Of a DNA stretch of 64,000 nucleotides, positions 25,100 to 34,800 are shown piece after piece. Where the stretch lies: assembly GCA_942492855.1 (NCBI GenBank), contig OW818647.1:124001-188000 (forward strand), read 5' to 3'. Under the pieces are notes generated by a model. The model saw only the letters and a program-made list of their open reading frames with translations. It did no database searches and was not told the origin of the DNA. The stretch is from G963677485 sp942492855 (lineage in GTDB: Bacteria; Armatimonadota; HRBIN16). Position 1 is the first letter of the stretch. Each line of letters begins with the position of its first letter. The translations under genes and the position numbers were made by a program.

Positions 25100-26821
25100 C
25101 TACTCCTCCAGATTTTCCGGATCTTGAACATCGCCGCGCGATGCAGGCTTCACAGGATCTGGCACCCGCGGTTTCGGTTTTGTTTTGGGGACAACTTTTG
25201 GTGCAGGCTTTACTACCGGTTTGATTTCCGGCTTAACCTCGGGCTTCACTTCGGGCTTGATATCCGGTTTGACATCTGGTTTGGGTTCGACCACAGGGGC
25301 CACATTGGCGATCGGATCCACCGCAACTGGGTCTTGTATCGTAAGCTCTTTCGCAGGGACTATTGAACCGACCTCTGTACCTGCCATATACCCCTCCACA
25401 GCCGCGGCAATCGCATTAGCCACACGGCTTTGCCAGCCAGGATCAACCAGCTTAGTTCGATCCGCGGCGTTGTTGATAAAGGCCGTCTCCACGAGTATCG
25501 AAGGTATCTGGCTGCGCCGCAACACGGCAAATCCCGTGGCGTAAACCTGCGTGTCGGAACGAACCCCGCGGCTGGGCAGACCACTAGCCGACACCACACC
25601 ACGTTGGGCCGCCTGGGCAAGCGCCCGGCCGTCACCATCTTGTGCATGGAAATAGCTGGTAGAGCCAGAGGCACTATTCACCTTTTGGTTACTGTCACAG
25701 TGGATGCTGATGAACATGTGGGCTGCTTGCTCCATCGCAATGGAAGGGCGCCGGTCAAGCTCCACAAACTGATCGCCTTCGCGAGTCATGATCACATCAG
25801 CCCCGCGTGCTTTGAGTGCGTCAGCCAGCTTGCGGCCAATGGCGAGCGTCACATCCTTCTCCAGCACCGACTCACTGTTGCCCCGTCCCACGGCTCCAGA
25901 CGAAAACCCGCCATGGCCAGGGTCTATACATATCTTGGTGCCCTTCATCTGTCCCATTGCCGGTTTTGGTGTCCGCATCACCAACACGATCGTGTCAGAG
26001 GGCATCGTCACTGGCATGTCAACAGCACAAGGCTTTCGGCTGGCGAAGACCATACCGATGGTTCGTTTGGCCGCTATCGGAGCTACCAGATAGCGGTCGA
26101 CCAAGGGATGAGAGACCGCTTTGTTAATCTGTAGCCCAGGCGCTACCAGGCAGCTTTTTAGCTCAAGCTTGACACCGTAGCCGTCATCCAATGCGCTCAG
26201 TTTGGGCGACACAGGGCTGTCAAACTGCATGATGAGTTTAGCCTCACTGCCGGTGGTATCCCAGTCGAAACTGATCATCTGGGCCACACCGGCCATGCTG
26301 GCCTTTGGAGGTGACGGCGGGTTATTGGAGTCCAATGTAGTCGTCGCCGGCACAGAGGGTAGCTTTGGGCTCGGTAGGCCTGAAATATTAGCGGGCTTTA
26401 CCGGAGCGGCGCCCATCTTTGTGGATGGCAATTCACTACCCAGATGCAGCGTGGCGGACTGTTTATCAGCACTGACGTCCATCGTATATGCGGTAGCACC
26501 CTTCAGATCGACCACCACGCGTGCGATCTGCTCCGTGAACTGCCCCAGGCGTACGCTCTTCACAGTCGCCGGCTGATCGGTGGGTAGCTTCAAACTATTC
26601 ATGCTGGCCTGACAAGGTTGAATGTCGACCATCAACCGATAAGGAGCACTTAGAGATCGGGCCGTGAACTGAACCTCACCGCTGCAGGATATCTGCAGAG
26701 CTCCGTTCACCCAAGTGATTGATGTGATCCGTTGTTGAGGTGCCGTTCCGTTCTGCGCAAAAGCTATCGAACCAAAGACAACCAACCACATTACGGCCAT
26801 GAACCTACCGAATCCCTGCAA
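25100..26821 (-). CDS. amiC: N-acetylmuramoyl-L-alanine amidase with AMIN domain
   Basis: 573-residue secreted wall hydrolase. Signal peptide (MAVMWLVVFGSIAFAQ), an AMIN domain (SLSAPYRLMVDIQP ... RVVVDLKGATAYTM) that targets envelope or septum, a second AMIN-like region, then Amidase_3. Zinc and catalytic motifs are IDPGHGGFSSGAVG, a Glu in VLEKDVTLAIG, HMFISIHCDS and the catalytic Glu of ILVETAFINN. The C-terminal tail is a Lys/Pro/Val repeat (PEVKPEVKPEIKPVVKP). Start: TTG at 26821 has GGAGG nine bases upstream; an ATG at 26800 would also leave a signal peptide. Cleaves the muramyl-peptide bond of peptidoglycan. Confidence 0.9.
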   Translation of the reverse strand: MQGFGRFMAVMWLVVFGSIAFAQNGTAPQQRITSITWVNGALQISCSGEVQFTARSLSAPYRLMVDIQPCQASMNSLKLPTDQPATVKSVRLGQFTEQIARVVVDLKGATAYTMDVSADKQSATLHLGSELPSTKMGAAPVKPANISGLPSPKLPSVPATTTLDSNNPPSPPKASMAGVAQMISFDWDTTGSEAKLIMQFDSPVSPKLSALDDGYGVKLELKSCLVAPGLQINKAVSHPLVDRYLVAPIAAKRTIGMVFASRKPCAVDMPVTMPSDTIVLVMRTPKPAMGQMKGTKICIDPGHGGFSSGAVGRGNSESVLEKDVTLAIGRKLADALKARGADVIMTREGDQFVELDRRPSIAMEQAAHMFISIHCDSNQKVNSASGSTSYFHAQDGDGRALAQAAQRGVVSASGLPSRGVRSDTQVYATGFAVLRRSQIPSILVETAFINNAADRTKLVDPGWQSRVANAIAAAVEGYMAGTEVGSIVPAKELTIQDPVAVDPIANVAPVVEPKPDVKPDIKPEVKPEVKPEIKPVVKPAPKVVPKTKPKPRVPDPVKPASRGDVQDPENLEE

Positions 26822-27167
26822 AACGTGATACCTCCAGATGGTGCTGCCAAACCGCACGGCTTGTGTGCTTATCTCCATGATACATCAAGCAGGGTCAAGC
26901 GCGTTCGGCAGTTTGGAAAAAAGCCACTACTCAGCACTGAATGGCACTGTCCGGAGCAGTCCGTCAGTAAGCTAGAACCCGTCGCAGGGATACGTGATCG
27001 TACCAGACCCCCGCAAATGCCCATGTCCGGGCGGTCTTTCAGTAAGCAGACAATGGCAGAAGGCCCAAGACCGCGCCGGTCTGGCGGTTAGCCGAACCCG
27101 TCGCAGCGGGGCTGGTCAGCTCATATCGAAGCAGGTAATCCCACGCTGCCGCGGGTTATGTCACCCA
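26822..27167. repeat. Gene-free region with family D interspersed repeat
   Basis: The region from about 26930 holds degenerate repeat words shared with 46882-47040: ggcactgtccg, gtctttcagtaagc, and ccgcgccggtctg followed by gccgaacccgtcgc. No gene is supported. It adjoins the family B element. Confidence 0.65.
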
Positions 27168-27392
27168 GTCTATTACCCACAAATCCGGATTGGGATCGTA
27201 TCGACCATGTGCCGCGACATAAATGTCTCGGCTATTGATCAACAAGCCCGCTAAACCGGGCTGCGGAGCTCCTTGCCGACAAAGATAACGTTAGTAAAGA
27301 CTGCTTCAGCAGTCTTGGTGTTCAATAGCCGAGACATTTATGTCGCGGAATCGGTGACCTACTGGCCATGCAATATTTGTGGGTAATAAACT
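27168..27392. repeat. Nested palindromic element, family B (complete copy)
   Basis: Outer inverted words tattacccacaaat (from about 27172) and atttgtgggtaata (27374-27387). The inner arms, 27212-27238 and 27322-27348, are a perfect 27-bp inverted repeat. Innermost hairpins are agcccg-ctaaac-cgggct (27244-27261) and the palindrome agactgcttcagcagtct (27298-27315). No transposase or coding sequence is inside. Confidence 0.88.
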
Positions 27393-27515
27393 GGGCTATG
27401 TCACCGGGGTGCCGCTCCGACCGACGTAGGGATGTGGCTATCACCCGTCGGGATGCCTGGTGTTACGTATTGGTTAAGTAGAAATGAAAGCGGCAGGGTT
27501 ATCCGATAGCTGAGT
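27393..27515. other. Spacer with no recognised feature
   Basis: Between the family B element and the terminator of the metal-resistance operon I see no gene, promoter or repeat worth naming. Confidence 0.5.
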
Positions 27516-27552
27516 GTTAAAAAAGACAAAGGGCGGATCGAGCCGCCCTTTT
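27516..27552 (-). terminator. Rho-independent terminator of the arsR-ATPase operon
   Basis: 9-bp stem aaagggcgg/ccgcccttt (27528-27536 with 27543-27551), followed on the minus strand by GTCTTTTTT. It lies 25 bases beyond the stop of the small downstream gene. Confidence 0.9.
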
Positions 27553-27576
27553 GTTGGTATCTCTAGTAGCTAACTC

Positions 27577-27918
27577 TCACTTGTACCAGCTTTCGTCGAT
27601 ATTGACCACGGTCTTAGCGCCACCTGGCAACGCCACCAGCACGCTATTCTGCCCGTCCTCTACTTCGACTTCGCCGATCTTACCCCAATATCCGGCTTCG
27701 CTGCGTAGATATTTACTGATAGATTCGATATCTTTATTGCCAGCCTGGATAAACACCAGCTCCTTGGGTTCAGCGATTTCGTCTTCGTCAGCACTGCTGA
27801 TAGGCCACTGTGGCCAGTGCTTTACCCAGGTAGCCAGCTTCCCGTCGGTCAGACCGTGTTCTATCTCTTCGGTCTTCTCCATCGAATCCAATAAGAGATA
27901 CAGCAATTGCATGGACAT
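27577..27918 (-). CDS. Small acidic protein of unknown function
   Basis: 113 residues, no signal peptide or membrane span. Helical Leu-rich start (MQLLYLLLDSMEKTEEIE), a Trp-rich central stretch (TWVKHWPQWP) and strands GEVEVEDGQNSVLVALPG. No family recognised. It begins 20 bases after the P-type ATPase stop, has AGGAGGG before its ATG, and shares the operon terminator, so it is probably expressed with the metal exporter. Confidence 0.7.
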   Translation of the reverse strand: MSMQLLYLLLDSMEKTEEIEHGLTDGKLATWVKHWPQWPISSADEDEIAEPKELVFIQAGNKDIESISKYLRSEAGYWGKIGEVEVEDGQNSVLVALPGGAKTVVNIDESWYK

Positions 27919-27938
27919 GATACGTAACCCTCCTAAGG

Positions 27939-30062
27939 TTATGCGGGTGCGTCTTGTCTAACACTGCCGCTCAATAGACGTAGCGCGTTGAAGATCACAA
28001 CGACAGCGACACCGCTGTCCCCCAACACCGCTGCCCATAATGGAACCTGCCCGATGGCGGCGAATACAAGCAGGACCAGTTTGGAGCCGATGGCAAATAT
28101 GATGTTTTGACGGATGATTTTCCGGGTATTCCGGCTCAAGAGGATCAAACGCGGTAGTAGTTCTATGCGATCATTCATCAATGCGATATCTGCCACCTCA
28201 ATGGCAATATCGCTGCCGATCGCTGCCATCGCTACGCCCACGTCTGCCGTCTTCAAAGCCGGCGCATCGTTGACTCCGTCTCCCACCATCACCACGCGCC
28301 CTACTTCCTCGCGTAGTTTCTGCACCTCGCCCCACTTTTCCTCTGGCAATAGCCCCGATTTATACTCTTTTATCCCGATTTCTTTTGCGATTTTTTCTGC
28401 GCTTTGTCTCTGATCACCCGTCAGCATCAGAAGACGCGAGAATCCAAGTTGTTTGAGCCAACTCACCGCATTTCGGGCTTGAGGTCGTGGACTATCTCCA
28501 ATCTCAATGTACCCCATACTGAGATTATTAAGTAATACGTAAGCGGCACTATCTTTTGTTATTTCGTCGCGAATTCCCAGGAAGCTGGCCCGCCCTACGC
28601 GCAGCTCACCGAACTCGGATTGGGCCACCACGCCCTGCCCATGATGCACCTGGTTGTCATGGCACGGAAGCAGTTCTACGCCTTGAATGACTGCCTCTTG
28701 GCGCAGTGCCTCCGCCAGTGGATGGTTGGAGCCCTCCTCTGCACTAGCAGCCAGTTGCAGCAGTCGCTGCTCTGTCACGCCTTCACTTGGCACCAGTCGG
28801 GTCACACGCATCTTACCAGTGGTTAATGTGCCTGTCTTGTCAAAAACCACCGCCTTCACTTCAGCCAGTGTTTCCAGCACAACACCACCTTTGATCAATG
28901 CCCCAAACCTGCTGGCGGCGCCCATCGCCGCCACAATCGCCACGGGGGTGCCTATCACCAGCGCACACGGACACGAGATCAGCAGCATGCTCAAGGAGCG
29001 CATGAACCACTCCTGCCAGCTTCCGCCGGTCAGAAGCGGCGGGACCACCATCACCAGTAGAGCCAGCCCAATCACGATCGGAGTATAGACAGCCGCAAAG
29101 CGATCCACCATCCGTTCGACTGGAGCTTTATTTTCCTGCGAGGTTTCCATGAGCTGGATGATGCGGGCGATAGCGGTCTGCTCATACCCGCGCGTCACCC
29201 GAACGTCCAACTGTCCACCGATGTTGTGGCTGCCCGCGTATACGACCGAGCCGGGAATCGCCTGCATTAACTGGCTTTCCCCTGTGATCGCACTTTGGTC
29301 CAGCTCACTCCGGCCCGATACCACCTCACCATCCAGCGGCAGACGGTCGCCAGAGCGCACACGGAACACTTGGTCCAGATCCATGCTTTCGGCTGGCACC
29401 GACTGGGTGCTGCCGTCGGGCTCCAGCCGCAGAGCGGTTTCGGGAGCGGCTTTTAGCAAGCGGCTGACTTCGCGCCGGGTGCGTTCGGTGGCCATCAACT
29501 GCAGCCAGTTGCCTATTCCGAACAAGACCACCACGCTGGATGCCTCCGCATAATCACCGATGCCCACCGCGCCTACCGCCGCAAGGCTCATCAGCACGTT
29601 CATGTCAAGGCGCTTGTCTCTGATGCTCCCCCACGCCTGCTCAAACACACGCCAGCCAGCGAGCGGGATTGTGGCCAGGAAGCAGACCATTGAGGCCACA
29701 GGCACAGGCCAGACATAACGAAATGCTGCCCCCACACCTGCCAGCAGGATCGCCACCAGAAGCATCATATTGGCTAGTCGATACGGATCACCCTTCTCCG
29801 TGGAGTTCCCACTAACCAGCCGGTAGCCGATCTTCTTCGCGGCCAGATGCAGAGCCGCTTCATCTGTGCCGGGGACCAATTCCGCACGCAGACGTGCCGA
29901 CCCGAAGTCTACATGCGCCTTCACCACACCCGGCAGTTGTCCAATGGTGTGCTGCAGGTGCTGTGCGCATTCGTTGCAGTCCATACCCTGCACCTCGAAT
30001 CGCAGACGGCAGGTAGTTTCGGCTTCTATCGTGTCCTGTGGAGGAGCTGTGGTGTTACTCAT
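27939..30062 (-). CDS. Heavy-metal-translocating P-type ATPase (Zn/Cd/Pb/Co exporter)
   Basis: 707-residue P1B-ATPase. The N-terminal heavy-metal-associated domain has GMDCNEC (Cys29, Cys32). Eight hydrophobic segments flank the actuator motif TGES, the metal-binding CPC (Cys364-Pro-Cys366), the phosphorylated Asp408 in DKTGTLT, and the hinge GDGVNDAP. The C-terminal span has the Lys/Asp pattern (GSKLVLLVFAAIG ... LGDSGVAVVVIFNALRLL) of the ZntA/CadA (P1B-2) subgroup, so divalent soft metals are the likely cargo. ATG 30062 has GGAGG seven bases upstream and overlaps the repressor gene by 8 bp. Co-transcribed with the ArsR-type regulator. Confidence 0.94.
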   Translation of the reverse strand: MSNTTAPPQDTIEAETTCRLRFEVQGMDCNECAQHLQHTIGQLPGVVKAHVDFGSARLRAELVPGTDEAALHLAAKKIGYRLVSGNSTEKGDPYRLANMMLLVAILLAGVGAAFRYVWPVPVASMVCFLATIPLAGWRVFEQAWGSIRDKRLDMNVLMSLAAVGAVGIGDYAEASSVVVLFGIGNWLQLMATERTRREVSRLLKAAPETALRLEPDGSTQSVPAESMDLDQVFRVRSGDRLPLDGEVVSGRSELDQSAITGESQLMQAIPGSVVYAGSHNIGGQLDVRVTRGYEQTAIARIIQLMETSQENKAPVERMVDRFAAVYTPIVIGLALLVMVVPPLLTGGSWQEWFMRSLSMLLISCPCALVIGTPVAIVAAMGAASRFGALIKGGVVLETLAEVKAVVFDKTGTLTTGKMRVTRLVPSEGVTEQRLLQLAASAEEGSNHPLAEALRQEAVIQGVELLPCHDNQVHHGQGVVAQSEFGELRVGRASFLGIRDEITKDSAAYVLLNNLSMGYIEIGDSPRPQARNAVSWLKQLGFSRLLMLTGDQRQSAEKIAKEIGIKEYKSGLLPEEKWGEVQKLREEVGRVVMVGDGVNDAPALKTADVGVAMAAIGSDIAIEVADIALMNDRIELLPRLILLSRNTRKIIRQNIIFAIGSKLVLLVFAAIGQVPLWAAVLGDSGVAVVVIFNALRLLSGSVRQDAPA

Positions 30063-30351
30063 GTGTTTCCTCCAAGGCGTGGTCACGGGCTTGCTCGACC
30101 AGACGGAACACATGGTCGTCGTTGAGCGTATAGATGATATGCTGCCCCTGCCGCTGGTGAGTGACCAGCCTCAAAAGCCTGAGCGTTCGGAGCTGATGTG
30201 AAGCCGCGCTCTCACTGATGTCCGCCAGCTCGCTGAGTTCATGAACGCATTTTGGGCCGTCCATCAGCGCGCCTACCAGTTTCAACCTTGTGGGGTCGCC
30301 CAGCGCTGCGAACATCTGCGCCATCGCCTCCCATGCCTTTTGGTTCTCCAT
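30055..30351 (-). CDS. ArsR/SmtB-family metal-responsive repressor
   Basis: 98 residues. Winged helix-turn-helix with FAALGDPTRLKLVGALMDGPKCVHELSELADISESAASHQLRTLRLLRLV, followed by the wing RQGQHIIYTL and the C-terminal alpha5 helix (DDHVFRLVEQARDHALEETHE). The helix holds Asp and His residues like the alpha5 zinc site of SmtB/CzrA (D-x-H spaced with H-x2-E). It also has one Cys in the alpha3 position (KCVHEL), as in CadC/ArsR. Such proteins release DNA when metal binds. The ATG at 30351 was chosen over longer frames because of the ribosome site and domain edge. Its own promoter carries a palindrome. Confidence 0.92.
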   Translation of the reverse strand: MENQKAWEAMAQMFAALGDPTRLKLVGALMDGPKCVHELSELADISESAASHQLRTLRLLRLVTHQRQGQHIIYTLNDDHVFRLVEQARDHALEETHE

Positions 30352-30364
30352 CGCATCACCTGAA

Positions 30365-30401
30365 TATATGAGTATGTGTTCATATAATACCAGATTTTCA
30401 A
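30365..30401 (-). promoter_or_regulatory. Promoter and candidate ArsR-type operator
   Basis: A perfect 7-bp inverted repeat TATATGA-(8)-TCATATA (30365-30386 region) sits 14 bases before the repressor ATG. It resembles SmtB/CzrA operators (TGAA/TCATAT words). A candidate -35 TTGAAA lies at 30396-30401 on the minus strand, so a bound repressor would cover the -10 region. Confidence 0.6.
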
Positions 30402-30478
30402 GGTTTCGTGGTGGCACAATGGCATCCACCGGCATGACGACGAAAGGTAGCATGACAAGCCATAGAAGGACGATGGTG

Positions 30479-30508
30479 CTGACAACCAATCCGCGTGTAT
30501 GCTATAGT
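30479..30508 (+). promoter_or_regulatory. Promoter of UroD-like gene
   Basis: CTGACA (30479-30484), 18-bp spacer ending TGC, and TATAGT (30503-30508), that is, an extended -10 promoter. Transcription would start near 30515, about 38 bases before the ATG. Confidence 0.55.
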
Positions 30509-30552
30509 AACCATGACCGATATAGCAGATACACCCAAGGAGCCCAGCCCCC

Positions 30553-31773
30553 ATGAATTCCACCAACCAGCGCATCATCCGTGAGCTCGCGAAGCAAGTA
30601 GCCGAGATCGCCGCCCTCTCCGTCCAACAGGAACGCCGCGAACTCTGGACGAAACACAACAGCCTGCAGCGGGTCAGGCCGATGGTGCTGGTATTCCCCG
30701 AAGGTGCCTGGAGCGAGCTGCTGCCAGCCGATGTGCTGCAGTGCGATGAGCCCGACGCCCGAAGTATCGAGTGGGAGCTGCAGCGACGCATCTACGCCCA
30801 CACGCATTTTAAGTCGGATAACCTGGTGGAGGCCACCTGGCCTGTTCATAAAGCGATCAGCTATACCGACTGGGGTATCACCGCGAAGCACCACGCCAGC
30901 ACGGCAGCCAGAGGTGCCTGGGCATTCGAGCCAGTCATCACAGACCGTTCGGATTTGGCAAAACTGAAGTTCCCCGAAGTCAGCTACCTTGAAGAACCCA
31001 CCCTGCAGAATTTGAACGCCATGAAGGAGCTGTTCGGTGATATCCTCGATGTCCGCCTGCGGGCGATCACGCACATCTCGTTCCATCTGATGGCGCTCTA
31101 TACCGGGCTGCGCGGTTTGGAGCAGGTGATGGTCGATATGTATGAGGAGCCCGAGATGCTTCATGAGGCGATGTCGATATTTGAAGCGGGGCACCGGCAT
31201 ATACTGGACCAATATGTGGACCAGAATCTGCTGGATGTGAACAACGACGACACCTACCACAACTCCGGCGGTAACGGCTTCACCACCGAGCTGCCCGCGC
31301 CAAGCTTTAATCCCGCCCGGGTGCGGTTGTGCGACATGTGGGGCTCTGCCGAGGCGCAGGAGATGGCGCAGGTCTCACCGCAGCAGCACGATGAGTTCAT
31401 CCTGCAATATGAACGACGGCTGCTGGAGCCGTTCGGTTTGACCGGCTACGGCTGCTGTGAAGACTTGAGCCGTAAACTCGACCTGGTATTTACCATCCCC
31501 CACATCCGGCGTATCTCCATCTCGCCATGGGCGGATGTAGATGTCTGCGCGGAGAAGCTGGGGGGCAACTACATCTTCTCATGGAAGCCCAACCCCGCGC
31601 ATCTGGTGGGCGACTTCCAGTCCGACTTCGTACGCAACTACCTCAAACACACAGTCGATGTGGCGGGTGACGGCGCTCTGGAGATCATCTTGAAGGACAC
31701 CCACACGTGTCAGAACCACCCCGAGCGCTTTGACGAGTGGACCAAAATCGCCTGGGAGCTGGTTCAGGGGTAG
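30553..31773 (+). CDS. Uroporphyrinogen decarboxylase (URO-D)-fold family protein
   Basis: 406 residues. TIM-barrel protein of the URO-D/cobalamin-dependent methyltransferase superfamily, a large paralogous group in Armatimonadota, Planctomycetes and Lentisphaerae. Recognisable parts are ERRELWTKHNSLQRVRPMVLVFPEG near the N-terminus, the DMYEEPEMLHEAM helix typical of the family, GCCEDLSRKLD and ISPWADVDVCAEKLGGNYIFSWKPNPAHL near the active site, and DTHTCQNHPERFDEW at the end. True haem enzymes are shorter (about 350) and carry different N-terminal Arg motifs, so this is probably a demethylase or methyltransferase-like relative. AAGGAG lies about 11 bases upstream. Substrate unknown. Confidence 0.78.
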   Translation: MNSTNQRIIRELAKQVAEIAALSVQQERRELWTKHNSLQRVRPMVLVFPEGAWSELLPADVLQCDEPDARSIEWELQRRIYAHTHFKSDNLVEATWPVHKAISYTDWGITAKHHASTAARGAWAFEPVITDRSDLAKLKFPEVSYLEEPTLQNLNAMKELFGDILDVRLRAITHISFHLMALYTGLRGLEQVMVDMYEEPEMLHEAMSIFEAGHRHILDQYVDQNLLDVNNDDTYHNSGGNGFTTELPAPSFNPARVRLCDMWGSAEAQEMAQVSPQQHDEFILQYERRLLEPFGLTGYGCCEDLSRKLDLVFTIPHIRRISISPWADVDVCAEKLGGNYIFSWKPNPAHLVGDFQSDFVRNYLKHTVDVAGDGALEIILKDTHTCQNHPERFDEWTKIAWELVQG

Positions 31774-31848
31774 GCGTACCGCTGGACATATTCGACTAAC
31801 AAACTGCATCTTAGCCGCGAACCTGTGAACTGAGTCGAACCATCGGCA

Positions 31849-34800
31849 CTATTGTTCAAGAACCTTTCGGATCTTGGAGGCCAATTGGTCCATCGTGAAC
31901 GGCTTTTGGATGAACTGCAGGTCTGCATCTACAAGGCCATGAGATGCAATCACATCGGAAGTGTACCCAGACATATAAAGCACCTTCACCTCCGGGTAGG
32001 CCCGTAGAATCCGCTCTGAGAGCTCTCTGCCATTCATATCTGGCATCACAACATCCGTCAACAACAGGTCAATTGATTCCTTACTCTCAGAAATCAACTC
32101 CAACGCCTCCCTGCCAGATGCAGCCGTCAACACGGTATACCCAAGGCGCAGTAGCAGCTTTTCACCCAGACGCAGTACAGTGGTCTCATCCTCCACTATC
32201 ATCACGCGTTCTTTTCCAGTAGCCATCTGCATAACCGGCTCGCGTGCGTCATTCTTTACTACACTATCCCTACACCTCGGTAGATACACCTTCATTTCAG
32301 TACCACAACCAAGGTGACTGCTCACATCAATGTAGCCACCATTCTGCTTCACCGCACCATATACTGTAGAGAGTCCCAGCCCAGTACCTTTACCAGTCTC
32401 CTTGGTGGTATAGAACGGTTCGAAAATCTTGTCCAGTATTTCGTCACTCATGCCGCAGCCGTTGTCTGCCACACTCAGCATCACATATTCGCCTGGTTCC
32501 ATATCATGATGGGTCTTGCACCATTCAGCATCAAGCTCGAGATTTGAAGTTGTGATAGTGATGACACCATGTTCTGCGATCGCATCTCGCGAGTTAACGG
32601 CCAAGTTGACTAGTATCTGGTCAACCTGTGATGGGTCGATTTTTACCTGCCACAGACCGACTTGTGGCCTCCATCGCAGCTTAACTGCCTCTCCTATCAC
32701 CCGTTGTAGCATCTTCGTTAGCCCCGAAACCGTGTCATTCAAGTCCAGTACTATCGGCACTACGTCTTGTTTTCGCGCAAAAGCCAGCAACTGCCTGGTC
32801 AACTCAGCCGACCTCTGAGCTGCGGATTGAATCTCCCTCAGATCTTCGGAAACAGGTGATGTCTCTTCGGTTTGAATAATAGCCATTTCAACCCGGCCGA
32901 TAATGACCCCAAGCATGTTATTGAAGTCGTGCGCAACTCCACCTGCCAACCGCCCTACAGATTCCATCTTTTGCGCCTGGAAGAGCTCTCCCTGAAGTCG
33001 ATCTTTCTCGTGTAAAGCGTTGACGCCGTCGGTAACATCCAGCATACTTATAGCCAGCACCAATTCACCTGAACGGGTCCGATAGTGCGTCATATGCTTC
33101 TGGCACAATCTTTCCTCACCATCAGCACGCAGGAATGTAAACTCATAATCTTCGACATAGGGTTGGCCACTAGCAAACCTCATGAAATTATCGTACACAA
33201 AATCGATCGATTCCGGTGCAATGAAGGAAGCAAAGCTATCCGCAGCATAAACAACATCCTTGGGATAACCACCCATTTTGACAAATGCATCATTCACCCA
33301 TATGATCTTACCTTTTGTGTTGATAAGGCAGATCGCCGTATGAGAGTGCTCTGATATCGCTCGAAAACGATCCTCACTTTCTCTTAGCGTCTCCTCCGCT
33401 ATGGCACTTTCTGTGATATCTTCAATTTGAGATACGACATAATCCGGCCGGCCTTCTTGGTTTCGCACCACCGATGCGCTCATGCGAACCCACACTATAT
33501 GGCCAGATTTATGTATGTACCGTTTGCGAACGATGAAAGAAGGGATCTCTCCCATAGCCAACCGCACGGCCTGGTTGAGGTTTGCTTCAAGATCATCAGG
33601 ATGCGTTACCTCGGCAAAGCTCATATTCAACAGCTCGTGCTCTGTGTACCCAAGCATCTCACATAAGGCTCGGTTGACCTTCGTGCAGCGTCCAGACATA
33701 TCCGAAAGAACCATACCTGCCGCAGCATACTCAAAGGCGTTTGCGAACAGCATCTGGCTTTCGTAAAGGGCCTGATCTGACATTTTTTGCTCGGTAATAT
33801 CAATATTTACGCCAAGTATGCCCGTTATAGTGTTATCAACAACTATTGGTGAAATGATGTTTCTGTAATACCTTAGCTCACCTTCGAAGTAATAACTCAC
33901 TTCTCCGTCAACCACCTCTCCTTGGTAGGCTCTGTTGTTGTTTTCAACCCATACAGCAACCTCCTCTGGAGGGGTGCGATCATATCCTGGCTTTGTGCCT
34001 AATAAGCTCCCCCAGTGCTTCATGAGAAGCTCATTCTCCATGACACACTGACCGTCCATATCCCTCGCCCAGAACTCAAATGGCATGCTATCGATCACGG
34101 TCCTAAGCATCGACTCACGCTGTTGGACCGCATCCAATGCTCTCTTTAGATCCGTAATGTCTTCAAAGATCGAATAAACCTCATTGGGCAGGCTATCCCC
34201 GGCATGACATATAGGCACCGTGCTTACAGATACCCATGCTATCTGATTCTGGTTCGGAATGTGCATTCCCATCACTACATCGCGAAAAGCAACACCAGTC
34301 CGAATCGAAACAGCAATTGGATGTTCAGTAGGCGGCCATTCAGTCCCATCATCCCGCACGGTGGTTCGCATTATCTCGTCAACAGTTCTGCCCATGATGG
34401 CATCTGGGGCAGTGTGTAGGATCCGCAACGCTGACTCATTAAAATGGGTAATTTGACCGTGTCTATCGTGCCGTAAGACACCCTGGCTCATACCCATATA
34501 CAACTTCCGCAGGCGAAACTCGGATTCTTGAAGCTCATCCGTAACTTGATGCCGCTTGATGGCAGCACCAATTGATACAGCCAGAGCCTCCAGGATATTT
34601 TGCTCCCCTGAGTTCCAACTGGATGTGCTGCTGCAGTTATCCAGTCCGATGAAGCCCCACCAGTCCCCATCTACCATGATCGGCATTACAGCCAGTGAAA
34701 CGATCCCCTGCGGTTTCAATTTGTTCTGCTCAATCTCTGGAAAATCGTCTACCCTACCCGATACGGACTTGCCCTGGCTGAGGAGATCATGCCATCGTGA

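Noticed and set aside
25430..26134. 234-residue + strand frame
   Set aside because: Antisense shadow of the amidase gene, which has clear catalytic motifs.
26930..27392. Possible structured non-coding RNA or tRNA
   Set aside because: Hairpins are plentiful, but no cloverleaf, CCA end or known RNA motif is present. Better explained as interspersed repeats.
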